A stretch of 64,000 bases of DNA, from positions 558,001 to 622,000 of the forward strand of contig NC_013204.1 in NCBI RefSeq assembly GCF_000024265.1, read 5' to 3'. Shown here piece after piece: positions 51,667-59,611 of the stretch. The position numbers were made by a program, and so were the translations under genes. This DNA comes from Eggerthella lenta DSM 2243 (lineage in GTDB: Bacteria > Actinomycetota > Coriobacteriia > Coriobacteriales > Eggerthellaceae). The notes below the pieces were generated by a model that was given only the letters and a program-made list of their open reading frames with translations, did not search any database and had not been told where the DNA came from. Numbering within the stretch: position 1 is the first letter of the stretch; every line of letters starts with the position of its first letter.

Positions 51667-52461
51667 ATGAGCGATGTCGATGTATTCGTGATCGATGACG
51701 ATTTCGATCCCCTGGCCGACCTGAGCCTGGACGACGGCGAGCGGGACGATGCCGAGGCCGACTACCTGCCGCCCATCCCCGATGCCGACAAGAGCGTGGT
51801 GCCTCCCGTGGTGCCGTTGTCTGCGACCGAGCGCATCGAGAAGCTGCTGGCGGGCATTCCCGGCCAGCAGTTCCGCCTGCTGCACGCCGTGGAATTCTGC
51901 ACCGAGCCGAAGACGATGGACGAGGCCGTGGCCGATTTGGACGCGGCGTATCCGAACACGACGAGCGTGTACGGCTCGGCGCAGGTGGTGCAGCTGCTCG
52001 AGCGCGACGGCGCGCTGGAGCGCATCGTGGACGAGGACGCCGCCCATGCGGCCGCCGGCGACGCTGCCGATACGCCCGCCGAGGACGAGGGCTTCATCTC
52101 GGTGACGCCCGCTCCGCCGTGTCGCTACCGTGCCACGCAAGCGGGCCTCGATGCCGTCGCGGCGCACGTCAACGAGGGCCTCGTGGCGGAGCGGATCAGC
52201 GAAGACGAGCGCTATCTGCCCATCTTCCAGCGCGTGCTTGAGATGTGCGCGCGCGAAGGAGGCTGCCCCACCAAGGAGCTGGACCAGGCGGTGGACGGCG
52301 ACCCGCTGTGCCAAGAGCCGCGCCGCTTCTGCGGGTTCTTCCGCGGCAAGCTGGAAGAAACAGGCGCCATCGAATGGCGCGACGCCTGGACCATCACCGA
52401 TCTGGGGCGCAGCGTGCTCGCGTCCGGCTTGTTCGCCGCTGCCTCCCCGTCCGAACGCTAG
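51667..52461 (+). CDS. Acidic protein of unknown function
   Basis: A 264-residue soluble protein. The first 45 residues are strongly acidic (VIDDDFDPLADLSLDDGE). Two helical blocks follow, ATERIEKLLAGIPGQQFRLL and later DERYLPIFQRVLEMCAREGG, which may be winged-helix-like units. An acidic Ala-rich linker lies between them. I recognise no family. AAAGGA lies before the ATG. A GTG at 51643 is in frame upstream. It sits between the UvrD-like gene and a TorD chaperone and is likely part of the same maturation or electron-transfer cluster. Confidence 0.75.
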   Translation: MSDVDVFVIDDDFDPLADLSLDDGERDDAEADYLPPIPDADKSVVPPVVPLSATERIEKLLAGIPGQQFRLLHAVEFCTEPKTMDEAVADLDAAYPNTTSVYGSAQVVQLLERDGALERIVDEDAAHAAAGDAADTPAEDEGFISVTPAPPCRYRATQAGLDAVAAHVNEGLVAERISEDERYLPIFQRVLEMCAREGGCPTKELDQAVDGDPLCQEPRRFCGFFRGKLEETGAIEWRDAWTITDLGRSVLASGLFAAASPSER

Positions 52462-52475
52462 AGAAGGAGCCACCC

Positions 52476-53171
52476 ATGTCCCACGATCAGGAAACCACCA
52501 TCGCCGACGTGCTGCGCGGCCGCATGGCAACCTACCAGTTCCTCTCGCGCCTGTTCCGTGTGGAGGTGGATCAGGAGCTGTACGACACGCTGGTGTCCAT
52601 GCGCTTCCCGACGAACACCGGCAACGCGCTGGTGGACGAGGGCTACCGGATGATCTGCGGCTATCTGAGCCAGGCCGACGGCACGGTGCTTACCGAGCTG
52701 GCGGTGGACTACGTGCGCGCGTTCATCGGGTCGGGCAACGACGGCTTTTCGGCCGCGTACCCGTACGAGTCGGTGTACACGAGCCCGAAGCGCCTCATGA
52801 TGCAGGACGCTCGCGACGAGGTGCTGGTGCTGTACCGCGCCTTCGGCTTGGACAAGCAGGAAAGCTGGAAGGAGGGCGAGGATCACATCGCTCTTGAGCT
52901 GGAGTTCGAGCAGATCCTATGCGAGCGCGCTATCAGGGCGTACGAGGCCGGCGACGAGGACGAGTGCCTGAAGCTGCTGCTGTCGCAGCGCAACTTTCTG
53001 GAGGACCACCTGCTGGCGTGGTACCCCATGATGGCGGCCGACTTGCAGAAGTTCCCGCAGACCGACTTCTACAAGGGCCTGGGCAAGCTGACCGACGGCT
53101 TCCTGCGCAACGACCGCGAGTTTTTGGACGCCGCGCTGTCCGAGAACGAAGCGGAAGTCGAGGTTGCATGA
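52476..53171 (+). CDS. TorD-family chaperone
   Basis: A 231-residue protein with a TorD core: TYQFLSRLFRVEVDQELYDT, DYVRAFIGSGNDGFSAAYPY then ESVYTSPKRLMMQDARD, and FLEDHLLAWYPMM. GAGAAGGAG precedes the ATG. Its last bases overlap the start of the NapG-like gene. No Mo subunit lies in this cluster, so it may serve a Mo enzyme encoded elsewhere, or the Tat-signal-bearing ferredoxin next door. Confidence 0.88.
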   Translation: MSHDQETTIADVLRGRMATYQFLSRLFRVEVDQELYDTLVSMRFPTNTGNALVDEGYRMICGYLSQADGTVLTELAVDYVRAFIGSGNDGFSAAYPYESVYTSPKRLMMQDARDEVLVLYRAFGLDKQESWKEGEDHIALELEFEQILCERAIRAYEAGDEDECLKLLLSQRNFLEDHLLAWYPMMAADLQKFPQTDFYKGLGKLTDGFLRNDREFLDAALSENEAEVEVA

Positions 53172-53812
53172 TGGACGAGCACGGCATCGAGCCCAAGCGC
53201 GATGCGGGCCCCCGCGTGTCGCGCCGCACGTTCGCCCTGGGAGCCGTGGGAGCGTGCGCCGTCATCGGGCTGGGCGGCGTGAAGTACCTGCCCAGCGCAA
53301 CGTTGCTGCGCCCGCCGGGCGGGCAGGACGAGGAGCAGCTGGTGCGCGGCTGCCTGCATTGCGAGAAGTGCCGCGAGGTGTGCCCGAAGCATGCCATCGC
53401 CCCCGCTCATATCGAGGACGGCATCTTGAACGCGCGCACGCCGCGCATGGACTTCAAAAGCGGCTGGTGCGATTTCTGCGAGAACGAGCCAGGCGGGCCG
53501 AAGTGCGTCGCGGCGTGCCCGACGCATGCGCTTTCGTGCCCCGATCCGTCGCAGGCGATCATCGGCAAGGCGGAGATCAACCGCGACTGGTGCCTTGCCG
53601 CGAAGGGCATGGGCTGCCACGAGTGCGTCGACGTGTGCAACTACGAGGCGCTCGAGCTGGGCGCCGACAACGTGCCGGTGGTGGACGTGGATGCGTGCAA
53701 CGGCTGCGGCGCCTGCGAGCTGGCGTGCATCTCGCTGTCGGCAGGTTCCATCACGGCCGGCGCCACCGATCGCGCCATCGTCGTCCGTCCGACCGAAGAA
53801 GTGGAGGCGTGA
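53168..53812 (+). CDS. napG: NapG-like Tat-exported ferredoxin
   Basis: A 214-residue protein with a twin-arginine signal (VSRRTFALG, hydrophobic stretch to about residue 45) and four [4Fe-4S] motifs: CLHCEKCREVCP, CDFCENEPGGPKCVAACP, CHECVDVCNYE and CNGCGACELACI. This is the NapG/MauM type that takes electrons from NapH at the outer face of the membrane. It overlaps torD (ATGATGG) and is followed at once by a NapH-like gene. NapG symbols are by family. Nitrate reductase itself is not present. Confidence 0.85.
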   Translation: MMDEHGIEPKRDAGPRVSRRTFALGAVGACAVIGLGGVKYLPSATLLRPPGGQDEEQLVRGCLHCEKCREVCPKHAIAPAHIEDGILNARTPRMDFKSGWCDFCENEPGGPKCVAACPTHALSCPDPSQAIIGKAEINRDWCLAAKGMGCHECVDVCNYEALELGADNVPVVDVDACNGCGACELACISLSAGSITAGATDRAIVVRPTEEVEA

Positions 53813-53817
53813 GCAGG

Positions 53818-54123
53818 ATGAAGAAGCTCAAAACCTATCGGCTGCGGTTCCTGATCATGCTGGCCCTGCTGGCCGTGGTGGCCGTGGGGTACTTCACGGC
53901 CGGCGGCATCGGCAACTTCTGCGGCATCGGCTTCGAGTCCATCACGCTGCTGTGCCCCCTGGGCGCGCTGCTGGCCATGATCGCCGAGCGCACAGCCATC
54001 CCGATGGCCGTGATCAGCGTTGCGGTCGTGCTGCTGGTGTGTATCGTGCTAGGCAAGGTGTTCTGCGCCTGGGCGTGCCCCGTGCATTTTATGTCGCGAG
54101 GTAGGAAGAAGACCTGCTATTAG
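53818..54123 (+). pseudogene. napH: NapH-like quinol dehydrogenase, 5' fragment
   Basis: An ATG after AGCAGG opens a frame of about 100 residues with two membrane helices and the NapH motifs CPLGALLAMI and CAWACPVHF. It then runs into SRGRKKTCY and a stop where the insertion sequence begins. The remaining part of the gene is at 55785-56363. The intact protein would oxidise menaquinol and pass electrons to NapG. This copy is interrupted and probably non-functional. Confidence 0.85.
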
Positions 54124-54261
54124 GAGTCAAGGGGGAATCCGAGACTTTTTGATAGGAACCTTGAAAAGTGAATGCGAGATAAGAAAGCGCACGCCAACAC
54201 CCGGCCCCATGCAGGGTGCCGGGCATTGGCGAAGTTCGGTTTTTGCGATCGACGTGGGCTT

Positions 54262-55482
54262 TCACGCCTCCTTCAGGTGGCCGGGGCGGTGGTTGCGGGG
54301 AGGGGCCGGCTCGTAGGGCCGCCCTTCCTTCATCACCGCCAGCGCCACGCCCATGAGCTTGCGGGCGACGCCCGAGAGGGCGACGTAGTGGTGCTTCCCG
54401 TCCACGCCCCTCTTCCTGTCGTAATAGTCTCCGAAGTAGGGGTCGTTCTTCCTGGCGCAGTCGGCGGCCTGCATGAACGCCCATCGCAGCGCCCCGGGCC
54501 CTCGCTTGGACATGCGCCCGTCGGACCTCACGGTCTCGCCGGACTCGCTTCTCGTGGGGTCCATGCCGGCATAACCCATGAGCCTGTGGGGGTCGTCGAA
54601 GGCGTTCGGGTCGCCGATCTCGCCCGCGATGACGGAGGCGAGGGCGACGTCTATGCCGGGGATGGTGACGAGCCACTTGCCCTGCGTCCGCTCCAGCAGG
54701 CGGGCCAGCTCCCTTTCGACCTCCTTGACCTGGTCCTGCACGAAGTCGAGCTCCTCCATCAAAAGCCTCGCCTCGAAGGCGAGCGTCTTGGAGCCGAACC
54801 CGACGCCCACGGATTCCTTGGCAAGCGCTTTGAGCCTCTCGGCCTTGGCTCGCCCGCACCTCCCGCGCGAAGCCTCCCTGAGGATGCGCTCGAGCGTCCC
54901 GACGTCGGTTCCGAGCACCTGGTCGGGCGTGGCGCAGTGCTGCAGCAGCTCGCGGCGGGTCGGACAGTACGCGTTGCTGAACAGGCCTGCAAGCTCGGGG
55001 AACGTCCTATCGAGGATGGCCGTCGCCCTGTTCTTCAAGGCTGTGGAGCGCTCCACGAGCGACATCCTGTAGCGGGCGAGGTTGCGCAGCTCCTCGGTCG
55101 CCTCGTCGCCGAGCGCCGAGGGCGAGTAGCGCTTGTAGCGGACGAGGTCGGCGATCATCGCGGCGTCAAGGGCGTCGGTCTTGACCTTGCGGACCGTCCA
55201 GACGTCGCGGAAGGCGTCGGTCTGGACGGGGTTGATCACCGCGGCCTCGTAGCCGTGGGAGGAGAGGAAGTCGAACAGGGCCACCCAGTAGCGCCCCGTG
55301 GCTTCCATTCCGACCAAGCTGTTCTCCGGGGTCGCGTCAGCCTTGCGAAGCCTCTTCAGCATCTTCGCGAAGCCGCTCGCCGTGTTGTTGAACTTGAACG
55401 ACTCGACGACGGTGCCCCCGTCCTCGTCGACGGCGCTTGCGACGTGGCTTCTCTTGGCGATGTCTATCCCGATGCAGATCAT
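54262..55482 (-). CDS. IS110-family transposase
   Basis: A 406-residue recombinase. The N-terminal RuvC-like domain begins MICIGIDIAKRSHVASAVDE with the first catalytic Asp, and GMEATGRYWVAL and KTDALDAAMIADLVR carry further DEDD residues. The C-terminal Tnp_20 domain has LVTIPGIDVALASVIAGEIG, MGYAGMDPTRSESG and SKRGPGALRWAF with the expected catalytic serine. It appears full length and intact, so the element may still be active. Confidence 0.93.
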   Translation of the reverse strand: MICIGIDIAKRSHVASAVDEDGGTVVESFKFNNTASGFAKMLKRLRKADATPENSLVGMEATGRYWVALFDFLSSHGYEAAVINPVQTDAFRDVWTVRKVKTDALDAAMIADLVRYKRYSPSALGDEATEELRNLARYRMSLVERSTALKNRATAILDRTFPELAGLFSNAYCPTRRELLQHCATPDQVLGTDVGTLERILREASRGRCGRAKAERLKALAKESVGVGFGSKTLAFEARLLMEELDFVQDQVKEVERELARLLERTQGKWLVTIPGIDVALASVIAGEIGDPNAFDDPHRLMGYAGMDPTRSESGETVRSDGRMSKRGPGALRWAFMQAADCARKNDPYFGDYYDRKRGVDGKHHYVALSGVARKLMGVALAVMKEGRPYEPAPPRNHRPGHLKEA

Positions 55483-55755
55483 GGCGTCCTCCGATCCCTC
55501 GCTTTATGGTGAGGCAGAGGATCTTCCTCTGGCAACCGCAGGCGCAACCTCATTGGATATACGGCGCCGCGCGCCATCCTGCCTAATTCGCGTCCACCTG
55601 CGGGCCGGAGGCGCCAGCCTTTTTTGAAGAGCCTGGCTCCTGGGGGGGGGTGCGGCAAGCGCCCTCCGCCCCATACGCATCCCTTATCTCACATTCGCGT
55701 CTGCAAGAAAAGAGCGCGGCCACTGCGCGAGAAGTGGCAAGAACAATATATGAGG
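55483..55755 (-). ncRNA. Candidate bridge RNA region of the IS110 element
   Basis: In IS110-group elements a structured RNA that guides target choice is transcribed from the non-coding end next to the transposase start. Here that end spans 55483 to the right boundary. It is GC-rich, contains several self-complementary words and a 9-G run (55642-55650), and has no gene. The assignment rests on family knowledge, not on a recognised fold. In IS1111-type relatives the RNA lies at the other end. Confidence 0.3.
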
Positions 55756-55784
55756 GGGACAAGGAGGGTAAAGGGGGCAAGGTT

Positions 55785-56363
55785 GCTTCCCCTTGCTCCG
55801 CGTGCGCTTCCCCCTGCGGCAAAGCCAAGGGCATCAAGATCGACAGCCGCCATGGCATCCTTGCGGCGGCGTTGGGCTCCTCGCTCGTCTTCGGCTTTCC
55901 GGTGTTCTGCCTCGTCTGCCCGATCGGCCTCACGTTTGCCACGGTGCTGCTGGTCATGCGCCTGTTCGCGTTCGGCGACGCCACGTGGACGGTCGTCGCC
56001 TTCCCGGTCATCATCGCGTTGGAGGTCCTGCTGCTGCCGAAGTGGTGTCAGCGCTTCTGCCCCCTGGGCGCGCTGCTTTCGCTGTTCAGCGGGCTGAACC
56101 GGACGTTCCGCCCCCAGATGGACGCCGAGAAGTGCCTGCGCGAGGGTCGCGGCAAGGCCTGCAACCTGTGCGAGCAGGCATGCCCCGAGGGCATCAACCT
56201 GCACGATGTCGCGGCGGGCGAGACCACGCTCAACGATTGCAGCAAGTGCCGCGCGTGTGCCGACGTGTGCCCCGAGCACGCCATCACGTTCCCGTTGCTG
56301 CCGAAGAAGCAGGCGCAGGCGACGCCGCTGCCCGTCGACGACGAGATCCCGGAAAGGGGGTAG
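55785..56363 (+). pseudogene. napH: NapH-like quinol dehydrogenase, 3' fragment
   Basis: The frame resumes with SPCSACASPCGKAKGIKIDS, then membrane helices (GILAAALGSSLVFGFPVFCL), CPIGLTFATVLL, WCQRFCPLGALLSLF, and two ferredoxin motifs CNLCEQACPEG and CSKCRACADVCPEH. These are the second half of NapH. The reading frame is intact, so it is the insertion rather than point mutation that disables the gene. The exact first native base is unclear. The stop lies just before the next ATG. Confidence 0.85.
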
Positions 56364-56366
56364 GTC

Positions 56367-57563
56367 ATGTCCCTGATCAACGGCCTGCTGGCCCTGCTGG
56401 GCGAGATCGAGAGCGATGCCATCGCCGTGCACGAGGAGCGCTGCATCTCGGTGCGCAACCGCAATGCCGACTGCCTGCGCTGCGTGGAGGCGTGCACGTC
56501 GGGCGCGCTGGCGTACCGCGCGGGCGAGCTGCTCGTAGAGCCCGAGCGCTGCATCGGATGCGGCACGTGCGCCACGGCGTGCCCCACCTGCGCCATCGAG
56601 CTGCGCAACCCGACGGATGCCGAGCTGACGGCGCAGCTCAAGCACTCCATCGTGGCGACGAAAGGCCATCCGGTCATCGTGTGCGAGCAGGCGCTCGAGG
56701 CGGCCAACGTCGCGGCCGACGATGCGTCGGCCGCGTGCGCGGTGCCGTGCCTGGGGCGCATGGACGAGTCGGCGCTCGTGGGGTTGGCGGCGTACCGCGC
56801 CTTCGACGCGACGCTGGCCTGCGGTTCGTGCGAGACGTGCCCACATGCTCCGGGCGGCGCGCTCGTGCGCGAGGTGGTGGAGGGCGCGCGCAACCTGCTT
56901 GAGGCGTTCGGATCCTCCATGCCCATCGACCTGGAGGAATGCGTGCCCGAGCGCGTGTTGGAGCCCGGCGGGTCGCACGGCCAGGCAGGCAGCGACGGGG
57001 TGGGGCGGCGCGACTTCTTCCGCTCGGCCAAGGACGCATCGACCCGCGCAGCTGGCGCGGCGGTGGCCGAGGAGTTGGGGATGGTCGAGGCCGAGCCCGT
57101 TCCTGCGGCGTATCGCAAAGTGGGCGCAGATGGGACGCTGTCGCAGTTCGTCCCCACGCGCCGCGTGCGGCTGTACAACTACCTGCAGCACGTGGGGCAA
57201 CCGACGGCCGACGAGGTGGAGACGCGTGTCATCGGCGCCGTGTCCATCGATGCCCAGAAGTGCAGTTCGTGCCGCATGTGCGCGGTGTTCTGTCCCACGG
57301 GCGCCATCAAGAAGCTCGACGAGGGCGGCGTGTTCGGCATCGTGCACCGTCCGAGCGCCTGCATGCAGTGCCGCCTGTGCGAGCACATCTGTCCCGAGCA
57401 GGCCATCGCGGTGAGCGGGCGCGTGCCTATCAAGCAGTTCATGGGCAAGGAAGCCGTGTGCTTCGCTATGAAGCGTCCAACCTGGACCCCGAACAAGCCC
57501 TCATCGATGTACGATAAACTGCACGCGACGCTCGGCGAACACTTGGAGATGTGCATGTTCTAG
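56367..57563 (+). CDS. Polyferredoxin with four cluster motifs
   Basis: A 398-residue soluble protein. N-terminal motifs CLRCVEACTSGA and CIGCGTCATACPTCA form a two-cluster ferredoxin. A middle region with CAVPCLGRMDE and CGSCETCPHAPGG resembles the Cys sets of MvhD/HdrA-type electron-transfer proteins. The C-terminus has CSSCRMCAVFCPTGA and CMQCRLCEHICPEQA. No signal peptide is present, so it is probably cytoplasmic. It starts three bases after the napH stop. It may feed electrons to the NapH/NapG pair or to cluster assembly. Confidence 0.85.
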   Translation: MSLINGLLALLGEIESDAIAVHEERCISVRNRNADCLRCVEACTSGALAYRAGELLVEPERCIGCGTCATACPTCAIELRNPTDAELTAQLKHSIVATKGHPVIVCEQALEAANVAADDASAACAVPCLGRMDESALVGLAAYRAFDATLACGSCETCPHAPGGALVREVVEGARNLLEAFGSSMPIDLEECVPERVLEPGGSHGQAGSDGVGRRDFFRSAKDASTRAAGAAVAEELGMVEAEPVPAAYRKVGADGTLSQFVPTRRVRLYNYLQHVGQPTADEVETRVIGAVSIDAQKCSSCRMCAVFCPTGAIKKLDEGGVFGIVHRPSACMQCRLCEHICPEQAIAVSGRVPIKQFMGKEAVCFAMKRPTWTPNKPSSMYDKLHATLGEHLEMCMF

Positions 57564-57567
57564 GGAA

Positions 57568-57716
57568 GTTCCGGCGGTTTGTCGGCCGCCGGAACTGCTC
57601 GACGCTGCGGAGCTCCCTGGCACCCGATCTCGCGTCGAGGCCGAGGACTCGCGTACCGAAGTACGCTTCGCCCTCGCCCTCCCCACGATCTCGGGCACCA
57701 GGGAGCCCCTCGCTGA
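57568..57716 (+). repeat. Structured intergenic element, copy B
   Basis: Begins with a 10-bp hairpin (57568-57577 with 57586-57595) right after the polyferredoxin stop, then CTGCTCGACGCTGCGG as in copy A. The long stem arms (57612-57632 and about 57686-57706) differ in sequence from copy A but still pair, beginning with GCTCCCTGG opposite CCAGGGAGC. The apical GCGTACCGAAGTACGC (57651-57666) and closing CCTCGCTGAC are unchanged. Confidence 0.65.
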
Positions 57717-57753
57717 CGCTACGAACGACCGGTGATTTTGGAGGAACGAACGC

Positions 57754-58611
57754 ATGATCAACTACACGCTGCCGGATTTCACGGTGGGGCTGGGGCTCAA
57801 CCTGTTCTTCATCCGCTTGCTGGAGCAGCGCCCGGCGCTGTTCCAGGACGGCGTGCGCATCGACAGCGTGTACGGCTGCTTTCCCGCGTGCGACCTGAAC
57901 GGCGGCCGCGCGTTCTTGCGCGAGCGAGCCACGCCCCGGCAGATGGAGGAGGCGTTCTCGCTCTTGGCCGAGCACGGCGTAAAGGCGCGTCTCACGCTGA
58001 CGAACATGCTGGCCGACGAGGACGACCTGCGCGACGAGTACCTGAACGCGATGCTCGCCATCGCCGGCCGCTACGATGCCGAGGCCATCGTGTACGCCGA
58101 CCTCGTGGGCAACTACGTGCGCGAGCGCTACGGCATGCGCTGCGTGCTGTCCACCACGCGCGCGCTGGCGGACGCAGCCGAGGTCAACCGCATGACGAAG
58201 CGCTACGACTACGTGGTGCTCGACTACAACCGCCACAAGGATCCGGCGTTTCTCGCGGCGCTCGAAGACCGCGACAAGGTGGAGGTCATGGTGAACGAGT
58301 TCTGCGCCTACCAGTGCCCGCATCGTGCACAGCACTACCTCCACAACAGCGAGGATCAGCGGTCGGGCGCGATGCGCCCCTTCGAGTGCGTTGCGAAGCG
58401 CGCCGATTTCTTCGACCACGAGCCGGGCCACCCGGTGATCTTCACCGATCAGGAGGTGCGCGACCTGCACGACGAGTACGGCATCGGGTACTTCAAAATC
58501 GTCGGCCGCGGCGTGGCCTTCCAAACCGTGCTCGAGGCCTACGCGTACTACCTCGTGCGCCCCAAGTACCGCGAAGACGTCAAGCGCATGGTCATGCGCG
58601 CCGCAGGGTAG
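57754..58611 (+). CDS. U32-peptidase-like TIM-barrel protein
   Basis: A 285-residue soluble protein. Strand-rich segments such as ARLTLTNMLADEDDLRDEY, AIVYADLVGNYVRERY and DYVVLDYNRH, followed by VNEFCAYQCPHRAQHY and a late GIGYFKIVGRGV, resemble the U32 family (collagenase-like and the UbiU/UbiV Fe-S hydroxylases). The Cys pattern CAYQCPHR plus later Cys could bind an Fe-S cluster. Family assignment is moderate. GGAGGA precedes the ATG. It follows element B and closes the TorD/NapG/NapH cluster, so a role in maturation or cofactor chemistry is possible. Confidence 0.75.
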   Translation: MINYTLPDFTVGLGLNLFFIRLLEQRPALFQDGVRIDSVYGCFPACDLNGGRAFLRERATPRQMEEAFSLLAEHGVKARLTLTNMLADEDDLRDEYLNAMLAIAGRYDAEAIVYADLVGNYVRERYGMRCVLSTTRALADAAEVNRMTKRYDYVVLDYNRHKDPAFLAALEDRDKVEVMVNEFCAYQCPHRAQHYLHNSEDQRSGAMRPFECVAKRADFFDHEPGHPVIFTDQEVRDLHDEYGIGYFKIVGRGVAFQTVLEAYAYYLVRPKYREDVKRMVMRAAG

Positions 58612-58955
58612 GGGCGGCGGGGAAGAGCTGCTGGTTTTGCATGGGGTCAGGCGTCTGTTGCACAAAAACCCGTGACGTGCGATCTGAACCGATGTTTTCT
58701 TGTCGCCCACTCTGATCGGTTTTGAAGAATCCCCAGGTCGTTGAATCGCCCTCGATTGCAGTGCGCGGTGCATTCGCGAGAGACGGCCGTTCAACGGCCT
58801 TCAAGTCTCGTACGTCGCCAATTTTTGTGCGCTGAAGGGCGAATCACGTGCAGATGCCGTTCGCCGAAACGCTTTCGCGCTTTAAGCGTGGGACTTAGGC
58901 AGTTGTTCGCTTCTTGTGGAAACGCATTCGCGTCCACGCAGGCAAATCCGCGGCA
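58612..58955. other. Non-coding gap
   Basis: No gene is supported on either strand. The composition is less GC-rich than the neighbours. A small self-complementary segment (GACGGCCGTTCAACGGCC near 58791) is the only structure noticed. Confidence 0.4.
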
Positions 58956-59468
58956 TCAGCTTTCAATCGGTTCGAGATCCACTGCCTGGTCGTCGTCGAA
59001 CGCGTCACCCGTGGCAACGGCGGTGACGCCTTCGCTCGCTTGCAGTTCGAAGGCGATTTCGGCACTCGCATGCGCCCCGACGGCTTTGAGGGCGTACCCT
59101 CCCCGGTCGAGCGTGAAGACGCGGCTTCCGCGAGCCGTTCCTTCGCAGACGGTATCAACGTTCTTCTCATCGACGAATACGATCTTGAAGTCGCCGTCCG
59201 ATACGGTCGCATCGTAGTCGACGCGAAACTCCCCGCCTTCGTTGGGGACGGAGATCCGAAGCCATGTTTCCAGGCCGGTCAGTCCGCCGATCTTTCTGTC
59301 GAACAGGGAGCCGGTTCTGTTCGCAACTGTGTACGTGTCGAATCCTTGGGCGATGCGGGCATCGTCGCAGTAGATCGATTCCTGCATCAGATTGAGGGGT
59401 CCTGCGCAACCGGCCAGAACCAGACACGCCGCCGCGAACGCCGTCGCCATGCCGCGTTTCCTGGTCAT
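58956..59468 (-). CDS. Predicted lipoprotein of unknown function
   Basis: A 170-residue protein with an N-terminal lipoprotein signal (MTRKRGMATAFAAACLVLAG followed by the lipid-accepting Cys). The mature part is beta-rich and acidic (LEPIES end), with a segment GGEFRVDYDATVSDGDFKIV that resembles small secreted beta-sandwich domains. No family is recognised. A strong AAAGGAGGTG ribosome site and a minus-strand -10 TAGAAT (59511-59506) define the unit. The C tract opposite the 13-G run lies at the expected -35 position. Confidence 0.78.
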   Translation of the reverse strand: MTRKRGMATAFAAACLVLAGCAGPLNLMQESIYCDDARIAQGFDTYTVANRTGSLFDRKIGGLTGLETWLRISVPNEGGEFRVDYDATVSDGDFKIVFVDEKNVDTVCEGTARGSRVFTLDRGGYALKAVGAHASAEIAFELQASEGVTAVATGDAFDDDQAVDLEPIES

Positions 59469-59528
59469 ACGGCACCTCCTTTGCCGGGATCTGCCACTGT
59501 CTGGCATTCTAGCAGCTCGAAACGCGTC

Positions 59529-59541
59529 GGGGGGGGGGGGG
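59529..59541. repeat. 13-base G homopolymer between divergent promoters
   Basis: Thirteen consecutive G residues lie 6 bases before the -35 box of the LuxR gene and at the -35 position of the lipoprotein promoter on the other strand. Tracts of this length are prone to replication slippage, and a sequencing or assembly length error is also possible. Confidence 0.85.
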
Positions 59542-59547
59542 CACTTT

Positions 59548-59576
59548 TTGCCAAGCGGGGCTTCCTGTGGTACAAA
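59548..59576 (+). promoter_or_regulatory. Promoter of the LuxR gene at 59612
   Basis: TTGCCA (59548-59553), a 17-nt spacer and TACAAA (59571-59576) form one of the better vegetative promoters in the window. The predicted leader is about 30 bases. Confidence 0.55.
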
Positions 59577-59611
59577 TGGCCGAATGGGATGACGGTGGAA
59601 GGGACGGGCGG

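Larger units (their letters stand above)
54105..55755 (-). mobile_element. IS110-family insertion sequence interrupting napH
   Basis: The element separates the two halves of a NapH-like gene. It carries one transposase gene on the minus strand. Near its ends is a 14-bp imperfect inverted repeat (54170-54183 with 55683-55696, one mismatch), like the subterminal repeats of the IS1111 subgroup. IS110 elements lack true terminal repeats, so the outer limits given are estimates within about 50 bases. The 270-base non-coding part upstream of the transposase could encode the guide (bridge) RNA known in this family. Confidence 0.75.

Noticed and set aside
55642-55650. The 9-G run in the IS element as a phase-variation tract
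   Set aside because: It lies in the non-coding end of the insertion sequence with no promoter or frame that it would switch.
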